From contig NC_066579.1 of NCBI RefSeq assembly GCF_024323335.1, forward strand, positions 236,457,475-236,521,474: a DNA stretch of 64,000 nucleotides, read 5' to 3'. Positions 1 through 10,469 of the stretch are shown here, in pieces; within the stretch, counting starts at the first letter, position 1, and each line of letters begins with the position of its first letter. This stretch comes from Lathyrus oleraceus (taxonomy: Eukaryota > Streptophyta > Magnoliopsida > Fabales > Fabaceae). A program made the position numbers and the translations under genes. The notes under the pieces are model-generated. The model was not told the DNA's origin, did not search any database, and saw only the letters and a list, made by a program, of their open reading frames with translations.

Positions 1-1
1 G

Positions 2-820
2 CGAGACAGCTCCAAGAATGTGGCTCTAGGTTATGCCTCTCAAATAATGAAAATTCTTAAGTTTTGGAAAGTTGCAATACCTATTGTTCCTCTCCTATCT
101 CCATCTGCTGCTCAAGAGTTTGACTCTGCCACTCTATCGCATATGGGATATCGGTGGGACAAGGACCGCAAATGTTTCTATTTCTTCGAAAGAAAATCCA
201 AAACCAGAATTTACAACTTTGACGTGCCCTCGGAACGCATCCATGTTGCTGAAGATCAGCCTGATGAAGAAATGCAGGATGCGGCTGAAACAGATGCACC
301 ACAAGCTGAGGCCAATGCTGGTTGGGGTGATTGGGTGCCACGAAGGTGGTCTCCTACCAACTATGTACCTGAACCTACAGCCCATCCATTCTCCGGTGGT
401 ACTTCAGCCTCAACACCAAATGCGGACATCACTCATATGCTTCAACAGATGGAAATTGTCAACAAAGAACGCCATGAAGAAGCACGGTACTGGCATGTTC
501 AACAATCTGAATGGCACAACGAGCATCGGGACTGGCATGATGAGCATACACGGATGTATCAGAATCAACACGCTTGGCACCAAGACTTGGTTAAATGGCA
601 TCAGGTTTTCTACAACGAAATGTCCGGCTTTATGGACGACTGCCGTGAAAATCCTGGTATTATGGACAGCTTTAGAAGCATTGAAGTTCAGAACCGATTT
701 AGGCATTACTCCTTCATGGGCCAAAATCCAGACACAATGCCTCCTCCTCCGCCTCCGCCAAGCTACAGAGATCCTGACAGACATGATGAGGAGTCCTGTG
801 GTGGCCACAATCCAAATTAA
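2..820 (+). CDS. Env-like / plant-transposon-domain ORF of SIRE-1, C-terminal part
   Basis: The frame is open from base 2, so the start codon lies outside the window; an ATG reading at 18-20 hits a stop after three codons in another frame and is not the start. It stops with TAA at 818-820. The visible product has a basic/hydrophobic N-terminal stretch, an acidic Ala/Glu/Asp-rich linker, and a Trp-His motif recurring about every seven residues (bases 491-605). It ends in a run of prolines and a hydrophilic tail. In SIRE-type copia elements an extra ORF of this kind follows pol; its biochemical role is unknown. No signal peptide or clear membrane segment is visible. This part contains no stop or frameshift, unlike most coding remnants here. 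Confidence 0.7.
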   Translation, partial: RDSSKNVALGYASQIMKILKFWKVAIPIVPLLSPSAAQEFDSATLSHMGYRWDKDRKCFYFFERKSKTRIYNFDVPSERIHVAEDQPDEEMQDAAETDAPQAEANAGWGDWVPRRWSPTNYVPEPTAHPFSGGTSASTPNADITHMLQQMEIVNKERHEEARYWHVQQSEWHNEHRDWHDEHTRMYQNQHAWHQDLVKWHQVFYNEMSGFMDDCRENPGIMDSFRSIEVQNRFRHYSFMGQNPDTMPPPPPPPSYRDPDRHDEESCGGHNPN

Positions 821-1198
821 CCAACCATCTTTTCATCTCACTGCATTTCATTTCATATTGCTCAAGTTTTATTTTGTTGCACAATATATGGTTTAGCTTA
901 TGTAACTCTTAAACTCGTTCGTATCTTTAAAATGCTTTTCTATTTCTGTTTATCTCTATTGTTATTGCCCTTATTCGTCATTCTTTGTGAATGATTCTTT
1001 ACTTTGAAGCTTCATTCTTTGTGATTGATAGCCTGTTATCCATTTTTTGCCATGTCCTGCTACACTATGCTACCTTGATAAATCTGTTTCTTCCTCTTTT
1101 TGATGTTGACAAAGGGGGAGAAAATGCAGATATGCACAAACTCAGGGGGAGTATCACACATCTTGCCAAGAATTTCCCATCATCAAAAAGGGGGAGTT
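821..1198 (+). other. SIRE-1 3' untranslated region with two polypurine tracts
   Basis: There is no supported gene between the env-like stop and the LTR. Two purine blocks are present: AAAGGGGGAGAAAA near 1109-1122 and AAAAAGGGGGAG at 1185-1196, directly before the LTR. The second is in the correct position to prime plus-strand DNA. N2 has the same two-block arrangement (20518-20535 and 20148-20160). Confidence 0.75.
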
Positions 1199-1398
1199 TG
1201 TGAGAGAATTCTTTACCTTGAATTAATTTTTAATGATAGCAAATTGTGTGATCATCATCCAAATGTTGGTTGTGCATTGCATTACATGATACATTTGTGT
1301 TTTTATTATGTTTTCCATCCCACTCTATTGTTGCATAACTGTACATATAAACCTACATTGATACTTCCCTTAAAATAACAATTAAAATGCATTTTATG

Positions 1399-1741
1399 TC
1401 AGTATGCATCAATACATAAGCCTCTGCATCGATACATACAGCATGTGATAAATCACAAAACCTTTCTGTTCAATATGCATCGATGCATACGAGTCATGCA
1501 TCAATACATGGAAGGCTAAAGACTCTATGCATCGATCCACACGATCCCTGCATCGATACATGACCAATTGAAACAGCCTGTGTATCAATACATGCGCATT
1601 AGGCATCGATACATACTAGTGAAATAATCACATGCATCGATACATACGAATTATGCATCGATACATGATTAATAAATTTCACCAAAAATTCACATATCTT
1701 ACAGTATGCATCGATACACACTCTTATGCATCAATACATAA
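1399..1741. repeat. Array of about 12 near-palindromic TGCATCGATACA motifs
   Basis: Copies lie near 1399, 1423, 1475, 1495, 1526, 1549, 1579, 1602, 1633, 1653, 1706 and 1726, at irregular spacing of about 20-50 bp. The one at 1475-1488 (ATGCATCGATGCAT) is a perfect palindrome. All lie upstream of the LTR TATA box, so they are candidate enhancer or repressor sites; no binding protein can be named. Confidence 0.85.
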
Positions 1742-1778
1742 AGCTGTTTTATGTTATAACAGTAACTGTTTTGCAGCA

Positions 1779-1785
1779 TATATAA
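1779..1785 (+). promoter_or_regulatory. TATA box of SIRE-1 LTR
   Basis: TATATAA follows the U3 motif array and precedes a sequence suitable as R-U5. In a 3' LTR it can drive read-out transcription into flanking DNA. Confidence 0.55.
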
Positions 1786-2875
1786 GACAGGTTATGACAG
1801 CAGTGCAAAAGACGAATTCATTGAGGGAAAACAATTGAACACAAGATCAAAAGCAGTGTTGGAGCAATTGTTTGAGAGCAATTAGAAACCTGAAAGAGAC
1901 TTCATCTTCTTCATCTTCTCAATCACTTTTCTTCAAGAACATTTACAAATAACCATTCTTGTTCTTTGGATTAAAGAAGCATCGAGATAACGTTCAGTGG
2001 TACGATCAAGGATCTAGCTGTGGTTTGCAGTGGAACGATCGAGGATCTAGCTGAGTTGAAGATTGAAGGGGGTTTCTAGGAAAAACCTACTGGTTTGTCC
2101 TTCAAGAACTGGAGTGTTCTTGAGGGTTTGGGAGTCACGTTTGCAGAACATATTCAGCCGCAGCGTTGCGTTTGGAAATCGGGGGATTTCGCAAGCAGGT
2201 CGTGGAACCGGTGAATTGTTTGCAATTTCGTGCAGGAAAATCTTGATCGTGCTCAGATCAAGTGAAGGTTCATACAAGAAGAGGTTCTTAGAGTTTAGAA
2301 TTCTGTCTTTGTATCATAACCTTGTATCAACGGATTCGGCAAATATTGATAATTAAAGTTCTCAATTTCATTTGAAATTGAGAGGGAGACGTACCCACAC
2401 GCGAGGACGACGTGGGGAACTTCCTTACCAAATCTCTGCGTATCGTATTCTTACCTTACTCCTCTTTACGTTTTAAAACTGTTTTCGCAATTTCAGTTAG
2501 TGTGTGGTGATTGTTCCTGTTGCAAGACAGCGGTGGCAAGAAAACTTTTAATCAAACTCCATTGTTGTTTATCATCGATCACATACACACCAACTGTTTG
2601 ACAAAACGGTTAGCTAGATTTTATTCATTGGAAATAGACTTTAATGATAAGTGCATTCAATTAGTTAAAATTCTGGTGTGAATTGTTTCTGTCATTCTCA
2701 TTAAAATCCAGCAATTAAACTTGTGTGTCCGGCTTTCTAGTAGCGGTTCAGAATAGACGGAAGTCGATTCGGGACTGATTTTTCCGCCAACTTTGAAAAC
2801 TCTGATAAAATTTCAAATCCGTTAAATTTCAAAGAGGTGATCTATTCACCCCCCCTCTCGATCACTAGCCACACC

Positions 2876-3611
2876 GTCTAACAAGAACGTCTTCCACCAT
2901 TCCATAAGGTCTCTTCACAGAGTGGTCAGCAAATTGAAGTGTCATTCGGGTATCCTGTACTTTTCCGATCCCCAACCTCTTGTAAATGGATAAAGGCATG
3001 AGGCTCACACTTGCCCCCAAGTCTATAAGGGCCTTCTTGAAAGATCTATCCCCGATGGTGGAAGGGATAGTTACCGAGCCTCGATCTTTTTTCTTTACCG
3101 GGATCTTCATACCCTGCAAAATAGCACTGCAAGTTTCGGTTAGTACAATAGAGTCAGTGTCAGTGCTCCTTTTTTTTGAAATAATGTCTTTCATGAATTT
3201 AGCATAAGAGGGCATTTGCTCAAGTGCCTCCAAGAACGGAATGTTAATTTCAAGCTTTTTGAACATCTCCAAGAACTTTTCAAAGTTCTTCTCATGTTTC
3301 TCTTTCTTCTTATTTCTTGTTGGGAAAGGGAGTTTGACAACCGGCTTTGGTTCACTAACTTTTTCTTTGGCCACAGGTTCAGGTACCGTCACCTCTTCAC
3401 TAACAACTTCATTCTCTTTTATCTCCAAATCAACTTCAAGCAATTGGTCTTCTTGTTCATCATCTTTTTCAGGGACTTCTTTTGCCTTACCACTCCTTGT
3501 GGTAACAACATTCACATTATTATGCTCTCTTGGATTCGTAACTGTAGCGCTCGGTAAAGCACCTGGTGTTTGCGAACCCGCAAGTTGTTGAGCAATCTGA
3601 CTCATTTGCAC
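2876..3611 (-). pseudogene. Athila-1 gag C-terminus and aspartic protease, truncated
   Basis: Antisense ORF holding the hydrophilic, Lys/Glu-rich tail of Athila gag, then a conserved block with a PSYAKFMKDI motif. The retroviral-type aspartic protease follows: the active-site region reads ALIDLGASVSLMPLSIYKRL, with DLGA where many families have DTGA; DLGA is usual in Athila. The frame is lost just after VEDVLV, where the SIRE-1 LTR begins, so the end of protease and all of pol are off the left side. The four terminal codons of the open frame are read from SIRE-1 LTR sequence and are not original. Confidence 0.85.
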
Positions 3612-3662
3612 TTCCAGATTTTTTATTGAAGCACCAGTGTTTCTCAGATTACTTCTAGTCTC

Positions 3663-5047
3663 CTATTGAAATTGAGAACTTTGAGCTGCCATTTTTTCAA
3701 TGGCAATTTCCCAATCTCTTTTCTTGGAACCTGTTATTGGAATTGTTGTTAAGATGGATGAAACTGCTGCTGCTGGTAAGGTTGTTGTTGTTGTGGACGG
3801 TACTGCTGTTGTGGTTGACTTTGATACTGGGTGGGCGCTCGCTTCTGAGCATTTCCTTGTTGGTCCTTCTAGGAAAAATTTGGATGATTTTTCCATCCAG
3901 GATTATATGTATTGGAGTACGGATTATTCTGCTTCAAAAAATTAATCTCTTCTACCTGTTGAGCAGTTGCCACACAATGCACGGCGAAGTGCGGACCTCC
4001 ACAAATTTCACAACTAACAGCTTGAATAGGTTGGACCGGTTGCACTTGTGCCACAGTTTGGGTGTCAAGAGTCATTTTCTTGAGCCTTCTCTCCACTTCA
4101 GCTATTATTTGATCTTCCATCTTCACAACTTGATTTGCCAATTTAAGATCAATGATACCTTCGGGTTGACTTACACTACGGTCATAGAGTTCCAGATGTT
4201 CGTTTGCTACAATGGCTTCAACGATTTTCTTTATTCCAGTGGTTGTTATAAAGTTTGTTGAGCCACCGGCAGCTGTGTCTATGAGTTGCTTAGTCTTCAT
4301 TCTAAGTCCATTCACAAAGTTTTGCATTTGTTCAGTTGCATCCATGTTATGAGTAGGACAGGCAACTAACAGCCGCTTGAACCGCTTGTAAGCCTCTCCG
4401 AGTGACTCTCCTTCTTTCTATTTAAAGTTAACAATATCATATCTCTTACGGATATACACAGAAGCAGGGAAGTACTCATTCAGAAATGTTGTCTCCATTT
4501 GTTGCCAAGCTGTTATGCTTCCCGCGGGTAAAGAGTAAAACCACTCTTCGGCATCTTCCGACAGTGTAAACGGGAACATAACCAACTTTTTAGCTTCCTC
4601 TGAGTGTCCCTCAATTTTCAACAATGTCGTCATGGTCAGAAATCTTTGTAAATGCTTGTTGGCATCTTCATTGATTTTTCCGGAGAACGGTCTTCTCTCG
4701 AGTTGGCGAATCGTTGACGGGTGCAGCTGAAAGTGATCAACGTTTACCAGTTGGTTCACAATTGTTAACCTTCCCGTAGGAGCATTTGCACCTCCATAGT
4801 CACCCAAAAGTCTTTGTGCAGGAGGTGGTGAGGCTTCACCCTGTGGTTCAGCCATTGGTTCAGATGCAGCTTCTGAGTCTTCTGAATGAACATAAATAGC
4901 TTCTTCTTTTTCGGACTCAGAAACAATAGGTGCTGATTCTGAAAGTTCCAGCCTAGCTTTTCGTCGTCTTGCACACAATAATCTTTCGGGTTCGGCGTCA
5001 AAAAGAAATTCAGCTGAGGCCTTACCTCGCATACACAGATTAGACAA
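3663..5047 (-). pseudogene. Athila-1 gag, broken by one stop and a frameshift
   Basis: From the right, an acidic N-terminal part is followed by the conserved retrotransposon gag fold, including an EEWFYSLPAG stretch and a FLNEYFPAS stretch. An in-frame TAG at 4418-4420 interrupts where homologues have Gln (CAG to TAG is one substitution). The same frame continues through 3869-4417 and carries a half zinc knuckle, CEICGGPHFAVHC. A second stop and a shift near 3870-3900 precede a Gln-rich stretch encoded by CAA/CAG runs. The capsid fold is recognisable, but the gene cannot make a full product without stop suppression. Confidence 0.82.
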
Positions 5048-5135
5048 TTATTAGAATAATCACTAAAAATTAAAATTTTAGCTGCAGAGTAACAAAATTC
5101 CAATTGAATTATTTTTCAACTTATAGCTTTGGCAG

Positions 5136-5153
5136 TCCCCGGCAACGGCGCCA
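5136..5153 (-). promoter_or_regulatory. Athila-1 primer binding site, tRNA-Asp
   Basis: The minus strand reads TGGCGCCGTTGCCGGGGA, matching over 18 bases the complement of the plant tRNA-Asp 3' end including CCA. It lies 6 bp inside the LTR edge at 5160. tRNA-Asp priming is typical of Athila. Confidence 0.9.
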
Positions 5154-5159
5154 AAAACT

Positions 5160-6612
5160 TGATCGGTAAAATAGCAAGTGTACTATTTGCACCAATGTAG
5201 TCATAAAAAGGGAGTTATCCCGAGTATCGGTCTCGAGGACTGCGTAGAAAGTATCAATTTTTATAATAATTCAATTAAACAAAAGTTCATAAGGGGTTGG
5301 ATGATTGTTTTCACAATTGATAAGGAATAAAAATATAAAGCGTATAAAACTCTTTTAGTCAATATGAGAAATAATGCTAAGGCCAGGTGTATGAATTGTT
5401 GTGTATTCCACTTTTTCCATAGCATATAACATCGATGCTATTATAATTCAAAACAGTTTCTCTAGAGTAGTTTTCTCTAATTCCTTAGCCAAAACCATTT
5501 AACAGGCAATTTCACTCCTAATTCCTTAGTCAGTCAAATTGCTATTAAGAAATATTTATTGTATCAAGAATTTACGGTAACCACAGTTTGATCCCCATTC
5601 CTAAGTGATTAAATGCGGGTTTTATTATACAATACGTGATAAGGCGGTTTGTCCGACCTAAACCTTAACTAGAGATCAGAATTTCATTTGTCCGATAAAA
5701 TTAAGCATTAAGCACGTTGTATAATAATTTGAAATACGAAATCATCAATGATTATAAGAACATGGATAAAATATTCATACAGTAGCAATTCATGGACACC
5801 CCCTAGCATTGAGGGGTTTAGCCTCTCATAATATTCAAAGACAAAAGAGTACAAATTAAAGACATTACAAGTTGTTGTTGATGAAAGTTGATCTTCAATT
5901 TCTTCCGATCTTGAAGATCTTTTGTCTTCTCCACACCTTGCAATGTTGCTTCCCCTTTTCGTATCTTTTCTTTTCACGATCCAAAAGTCCCTTTCTCAGT
6001 GCTTCCAATCCAACTAAATAGTTTCCAAACAACTAAAAATAATGCCAAATTCCCAAAATTCCCTCTGGATGTCCACATGAGTTAAAATACGAAAAATCAG
6101 AATTTTGAGTGAAATGGCCAACACGGGCCGTGTCAGGTGACACTGCTGCCCGTGTTGGCTCCTTTGTAGGTTTACAAGGCACACCATGCTGACACGGGCT
6201 GTGTCAAGTGACACGGGTCGTGTCAAGTGACACGGGCACCCGTGTCAGCCCACTATTTTACTGGATTCCTAAAGTCTGTTCTGCACATGCTGACACGGGC
6301 CGTGTCAGGTGACACGGGCACCCGTGTCAGCCCCCTGTTTTGTCCGTTTTTCGCTTTTCCTTAAGTCTCTAACCTCCCTTCTTCCGGTACACACTTTCAG
6401 AGTTTTAATCTAACCTGGAAACCAACATTCTACACAGAAACGCATAAATTGCGACAAAATGCGAAAAACTACTAATGAAACATAAAACAAATGGAAATTC
6501 ATACAATGCAATAAACTGAAGAAATCACTAAAATAAAACGCAAAATTTACCGATTCATGAAGATTCCATGCTGGATAGATGATGAAAACTGAGTGTAAAT
6601 GGTGGCCGATCA
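5160..6612 (-). repeat. Athila-1 5' LTR (1453 bp)
   Basis: Edges are set by the inverted termini TGATCGG (5160-5166) and CCGATCA (6606-6612) and by the primer site beside the left edge. It has no supported ORF. Three hairpin-forming units lie at 6117-6331, towards the U3 end in element orientation. Confidence 0.88.
6117..6331. repeat. Three GACACGGG/CCCGTGTC hairpin units in Athila-1 U3
   Basis: Each unit is bounded by perfect 11-bp inverted arms: 6117-6127 with 6149-6159, 6188-6198 with 6239-6249, and 6289-6299 with 6321-6331. Arms of units 2 and 3 are GCTGACACGGG and CCCGTGTCAGC. Unit 1 has GCCAACACGGG and CCCGTGTTGGC, so two changes in one arm are matched by two complementary changes in the other. 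Inside the units the same GACACGGG and CGTGTC blocks recur. Confidence 0.9.
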
Positions 6613-7203
6613 CACTCCAACAGGATTTGCATACATGCCTTTAGATAAGGCATTTTTTTCTCTTAGGCTTCATCTGACCCATGGATTTATGTGGGATACA
6701 TATATTATGGGTTAGAGAAGCTATGACACCATCTAGCTAACTGGTTGGGGTGATGAATTTGACGATATTGTCTGAGTACGAAGGTTTTGAGCGGATTCCG
6801 ACTTATGTAACCGAAAATGGATTAAAAGTGACTTTGGAAGCCGAGGTACAATACATGGTTGTTAAATCCAATGAAGTAGAAATATTTGACATGGGGAAAA
6901 GAATAAATTTTGAGCCAAAACCGCCTGACGATCTGCATTCGGCAGGCATGGAAAATGGTGGCGCAGAAGGCCAGAGGCTAGATTGTATCTACGACGATGA
7001 GCCTTTGGGGTTCGAGAATGATCCCATAGCATCAGCAACGAAGATGTAACCCCATTATCCATTAGAGGAAGTCGACTAAGGTAATGGAACTAATAAGAGG
7101 CCGATGTACATCGTCACCAACATCGACCCAAGTTTAATAGTAGATTTAATTAATTTACTTCGATAATATAAATTTTCTTTGCTTGAGATTATAATGAAAT
7201 TTC
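6613..7203 (+). pseudogene. T1 region upstream of RT, degraded
   Basis: A 99-codon open stretch at 6750-7049 and short in-frame fragments on either side are hydrophilic and acidic and run into the RT frame. No DTGA/DLGA protease motif is visible. The position matches the pro-to-RT linker of Tat elements, but the identity is only positional. Several stops show it is not functional. Confidence 0.4.
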
Positions 7204-8231
7204 AGGTTTAAGCAGAGATTTGGTGGAATTAAAGTTGTCTATAAAGCATGGAAAAAAGCAAATTAAGCAATTGCCAAGACGGTTTTCACCAGAAGTGATG
7301 TCAAAAATAAAAGAGGAGATCTAAAGACTTCTAAAAATAAAGTTCATAAGGACAACAAGGTATGTTGAATGGCTTACAAACATTGTTCCAATAATTAAGA
7401 AAACTGGGACATTGAGGGTGTGCATAGATTTCATAGATCTAAATGTTGCAACCCCATAGGACAAATACCTAATACCTGTCGTTGAAATGTTGGTCGATTC
7501 AGTAGTAGGTTTTAACTATCTTAGTATGCTTGATGGTTACTCTAGTTATAACCAAATATTTATTGCAGATGAGGATGTGTCAAAGATGACATTTCGATGT
7601 CCAGGAGCCTTAGGCACCTATGAATGTGTGTGATGCCATTTGGCTTAAAGAATGCTAGGGCGACATACTAAAGGGTAATGAATTCGATTTTCCATGACTA
7701 TATCAAAACTTTTATGCAAATATACATTGATGGTATAGTCGGTAAGTCCGTATCAGAAAGTGGTCATCATGGCCACCTTCGGCAATCATTCGAAAGAATG
7801 AGAAAATATGGGCTGAAAATGGACCCTCTTAAGTGCGCTTTTTATGTGCAGGCCAGAGGTTTCCTTGGTTTCGCTATCTACAAGAGGGGCATCAAGATAA
7901 ACCAAAATAAGACTAAAGCTATCATGGAGACTCGACCTCCTTAAACCAAGAAAAAGCTCCAATCATTATTGGGGAAGACCAACTTTCTAAGGAGGTTTAA
8001 TTCAAACCTTACTAGCAAGACTCAAGTGTTCTCGCCATTGCTTCACCTGAAAAAGGAAGGGCATCGAGATAAACCAAAATAAGACTAAAGTTATCATGGA
8101 GACTCGACCTGCTTAAACCAATAAAAAAGCTTCAATCATTATTGGGGAAGATCAACTTTCTGAGGAGGTTTATTTCGAACCTTAGTGGCAAGACTCGAGT
8201 GTTCTCGCCATTTCTTCACCTGAAAAGGGAA
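7204..8231 (+). pseudogene. T1 reverse transcriptase, decayed
   Basis: Conserved RT blocks can be followed through stops and frame changes: a RRFSPEVMSKIKEEI block, TLRVCIDF, LDGYSSYNQI, DVSKMTFRCPGALGTYE, then the catalytic region read as YIDGIV in the open stretch 7678-7944. The second catalytic Asp of the YxDD box is Gly here. A thumb region (LKCAFYVQARGFLGF) follows. The block 7887-8058 is then duplicated as 8059-8231. This RT is inactive by at least three criteria: stops, frameshifts and loss of the YxDD Asp. Confidence 0.85.
7887..8231 (+). repeat. 172-bp tandem duplication within T1 RT/RNase H
   Basis: Two adjacent copies (7887-8058 and 8059-8231) start GGGCATC and end in a CTTCACCTGAAAA stretch. 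They differ at more than ten positions, including stop changes, so the duplication is old. Family members have one copy here, so the second adds no domain. Confidence 0.88.
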
Positions 8232-8654
8232 GAATTCAAGTGGAAACAAGAACATCAAAAGGTTTTTGGCGAAATAAAGGAGTACTCGATGCATCCTTAG
8301 ATATTGTCTCCTCTTGTTAGGAATAAGTGCATGAGATTGTATATTTCTGCCTCAGACTCTACCATAGGAAGCATGTTAACACAAGAGAATAATAATGGCA
8401 TCGAAAGGGACATTTATTACCTCAGTCAAGTCTTGAATGACACATAAACTAGGTATAGTCTAATAGAAAAGATGTGCCTTTGTTCGTATTTCTCATGCAC
8501 GAAGTTAAATCATTATATAAAACCCGTTGATGTTTGCGTCTATTTGCATTTTGATATCATTAAGTATATGTTATCTAAGCAAATTTTGCATAGTCTAATT
8601 GGAAAATGGGCTTTGTCCCTGACGTATATGTATTTAAAGGTGATGAATGGGTAG
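8232..8654 (+). pseudogene. T1 retroviral-type RNase H, decayed
   Basis: Fragments resembling the first RNase H of gypsy pol can be read: RLYISASDSTIGSML, then IYYLSQVLNDT, and a KLNHYIKPVDV stretch in the open frame 8472-8654. Stops split it. It lies between RT and the second RNase H as expected for Tat elements. Confidence 0.7.
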
Positions 8655-9047
8655 GTGGTCACTGACTTCATCGTAGGTCATGTGATAGTCGAGACGCCTC
8701 AAAATTATTTGGAACCAGAACCTTGGAAATTATACTTTGATGGTTCTAGCCATAAAAATGAGTCTGGCATTGAAATCTTAGTAATTTCTCCTAATAAGAC
8801 TCCGACGAAGTTTAAATACAAAATTGACGGCTCTTGCACGAATAACGAGGCCAAATATGAGGCTTTGATAGTTGGCCTTGAAATTTTGTTGGTTTTAGGG
8901 GCAAGAAGAGTCAAAGAGTACAGGTCTATCAAGGAGAATTTGATAATGAACTTTGTTATAGTGAGCCGACTTATTAAGTGTTTTGACTATGTTGACATTC
9001 AACATGTCCCTCGACTTGAAAATCAAGAGGCACATTATCTGACTTAG
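8655..9047 (+). pseudogene. T1 second (archaeal-type) RNase H
   Basis: A 130-codon open stretch contains WKLYFDGSSHKNESGI, carrying the first acidic catalytic position, and NNEAKYEALIVGLEI, carrying the Glu, followed by a HVPRLENQEAH block. A second RNase H after the retroviral one is a hallmark of the Tat lineage and identifies T1. The open part is unusually intact for this element, but flanking pol is full of stops, so no complete polyprotein can be made. Confidence 0.83.
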
Positions 9048-9119
9048 ATTGCCTCAGGATACAAAGTATCGAAAGAGAAGTTATAAGAATTAATTGAAGT
9101 CTGAGGAAGACTAAAGTCG

Positions 9120-10469
9120 ATGAGTTTATCTCCATCGGATTTGTTTAGGACAAAATTGGGATCTGTAGATCCTGAGAACTTTAAGATTTTTTCCATTGAC
9201 TATTTGACAGATATTGATTGGCAAAAGCCAATAGTGGAATATCTAGAAAACCCAATAGGGTCGACCGATAGAAAGGTCAAATACAGGTCTTTAAGCTATG
9301 TTATCACAGGGAACAAATTGTTCAAGAAGACACATGAAGGTATCTTGCTCATGTTTCTTAGTGAAGATGAGGCATACTTGGTTGTATCAAATGTCCATAG
9401 TGGAGTGTGTGGCGCTCATCAAGTCAGACACAAAATGAAATGGTTATTATTTTGACAAGGTGTTTATTGGCCGACAATGCTATATGATTGTATTGAATTC
9501 TCAAAGGGATGTCAGGAATGTCAAATACATGCGGGCATTCAACATGTTCCTGTAAGTGAGTTGCATGTAATTGTGAAACCATGGCCATTCACAGGTTTGA
9601 CTTTATATTTGGTTGGTAAGATTCGACCAACATCGTCTAAAAGTCGGAGGTATATCTTAGTTGGTATTGATTATATTACTAAGTGGATAGAAGAAACACC
9701 CCTAGTCAACATCGATTAGAATGCATTAATAAAGTTTATCCAAAGATATATTATTTCTAGATTTATGATCCCTATGACCATTAAGAATGATCAAGGGTCG
9801 GTGTTTACTGGTTGAAAGATGCAAGAGTTTACTTTGGAGACAAGTATCAAGTTGTTAACATCCACACTTTATTATGCTCGGGAAAATGGCCAGGTCGAAG
9901 CAGCCAATATAGTCATAATTGGTTTAATTAAAAATCATATGGGAAACAAGCCAAAGAATTAGCATAAAAATTTGGATCAAGTCTTATGGGCATGTCGAAA
10001 GTCTCCTAAGGAAGAAACAAATGTTACTCCTTTTCGACTAACCTATGGACATGATGTTGTCTTACATGTCGAAATATATCTACAATCGACTAGGATTCAA
10101 AGAAAAAATGAGATACCATCTGAACATTATTGGAATAAGATGTTGGATGAATTGGTTGATTTGGATGAGAAAAGGATGGTTGCCTTAGATGTTTTGACGA
10201 GGAAAAAAGAGCGAGTAGTCAAGGCTTATAGTAAAAAGGTTAAGGTTAAAACATCACTGACTGGAGATTATGTATGGAAAGTTATTCTTCCTATGGATTA
10301 AAAAGATAAGTCTTTAGGAAAATGGTCCCCTCATTAGGAAAGTCCTTTTCAAGTCATTCAAGTATTCTCTAATAATGCTTATGAGATCGAAGTGTTAGCA
10401 CTTGACCATCGAATCCTAAGAGTAAATGGCAAGTTGAAAAGATACAAACCTATGCTACAGGAAATTTGA
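9120..10469 (+). pseudogene. T1 integrase and C-terminal end of pol
   Basis: Three open fragments (9120-9455, 9477-9719, 9972-10301) carry the zinc-binding region (VHSGVCGAHQ, then CQECQIH), the catalytic core start and the C-terminal part. The residue expected to be the first catalytic Asp, in a GLTLYLVGKI stretch, appears to be Tyr. The second (NDQGSVF) and the Glu (ENGQVEAAN) are still readable. The pol frame ends with RYKPMLQEI and TGA at 10467-10469. Stops at 9453, 9718 and elsewhere make it a pseudogene. Confidence 0.82.

Larger units (their letters stand above)
1..2873 (+). mobile_element. SIRE/Maximus-like Ty1/copia element, 3' end only (SIRE-1)
   Basis: Visible are the end of an env-like ORF, an untranslated stretch with two GGGGGAG polypurine blocks and a 3' LTR. 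The rest lies left of the window. The LTR starts TGTG and ends CACA. Immediately right of it the sequence becomes antisense Athila protease, whose frame is cut there, so SIRE-1 inserted into that Athila. The target duplication cannot be checked because the 5' end is absent. The order env-like ORF, GGGGGAG tract, LTR is typical of the SIRE lineage and is repeated in N2 at 18.8-26.5 kb. Confidence 0.85.
1199..2873 (+). repeat. SIRE-1 3' LTR (1675 bp)
   Basis: It begins TGTG directly after the polypurine tract and ends CACA at the junction with the Athila protease remnant. Its U3 carries an array of TGCATCGATACA-like motifs (1399-1741), then a TATATAA box at 1779-1785. The LTR is AT-rich and holds no supported ORF. 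Its partner LTR is outside the window, so age cannot be estimated. Confidence 0.8.
2874..6612 (-). mobile_element. Athila-type Ty3/gypsy element, 5' part (Athila-1)
   Basis: Read on the minus strand from the right: 5' LTR (5160-6612), tRNA-Asp primer site (5136-5153), gag, then aspartic protease cut at about 2876 by SIRE-1. The remainder lies beyond the left edge. The LTR has terminal inverted repeats TGATCGG and CCGATCA. The right flank is Tat element T1, so Athila-1 is inserted in T1; the adjacent 5 bp are CACTC (6613-6617), whose partner is not visible. Confidence 0.88.

Noticed and set aside
72..896. 274-codon + frame overlapping the env-like ORF
   Set aside because: It lies in another frame of the same DNA, has no family resemblance and low-complexity composition; a shadow of the real ORF.
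3700..3945. + strand Val-rich ORFs opposite Athila-1 gag
   Set aside because: Complement of the CAA/CAG Gln-rich stretch of gag; composition artefact.
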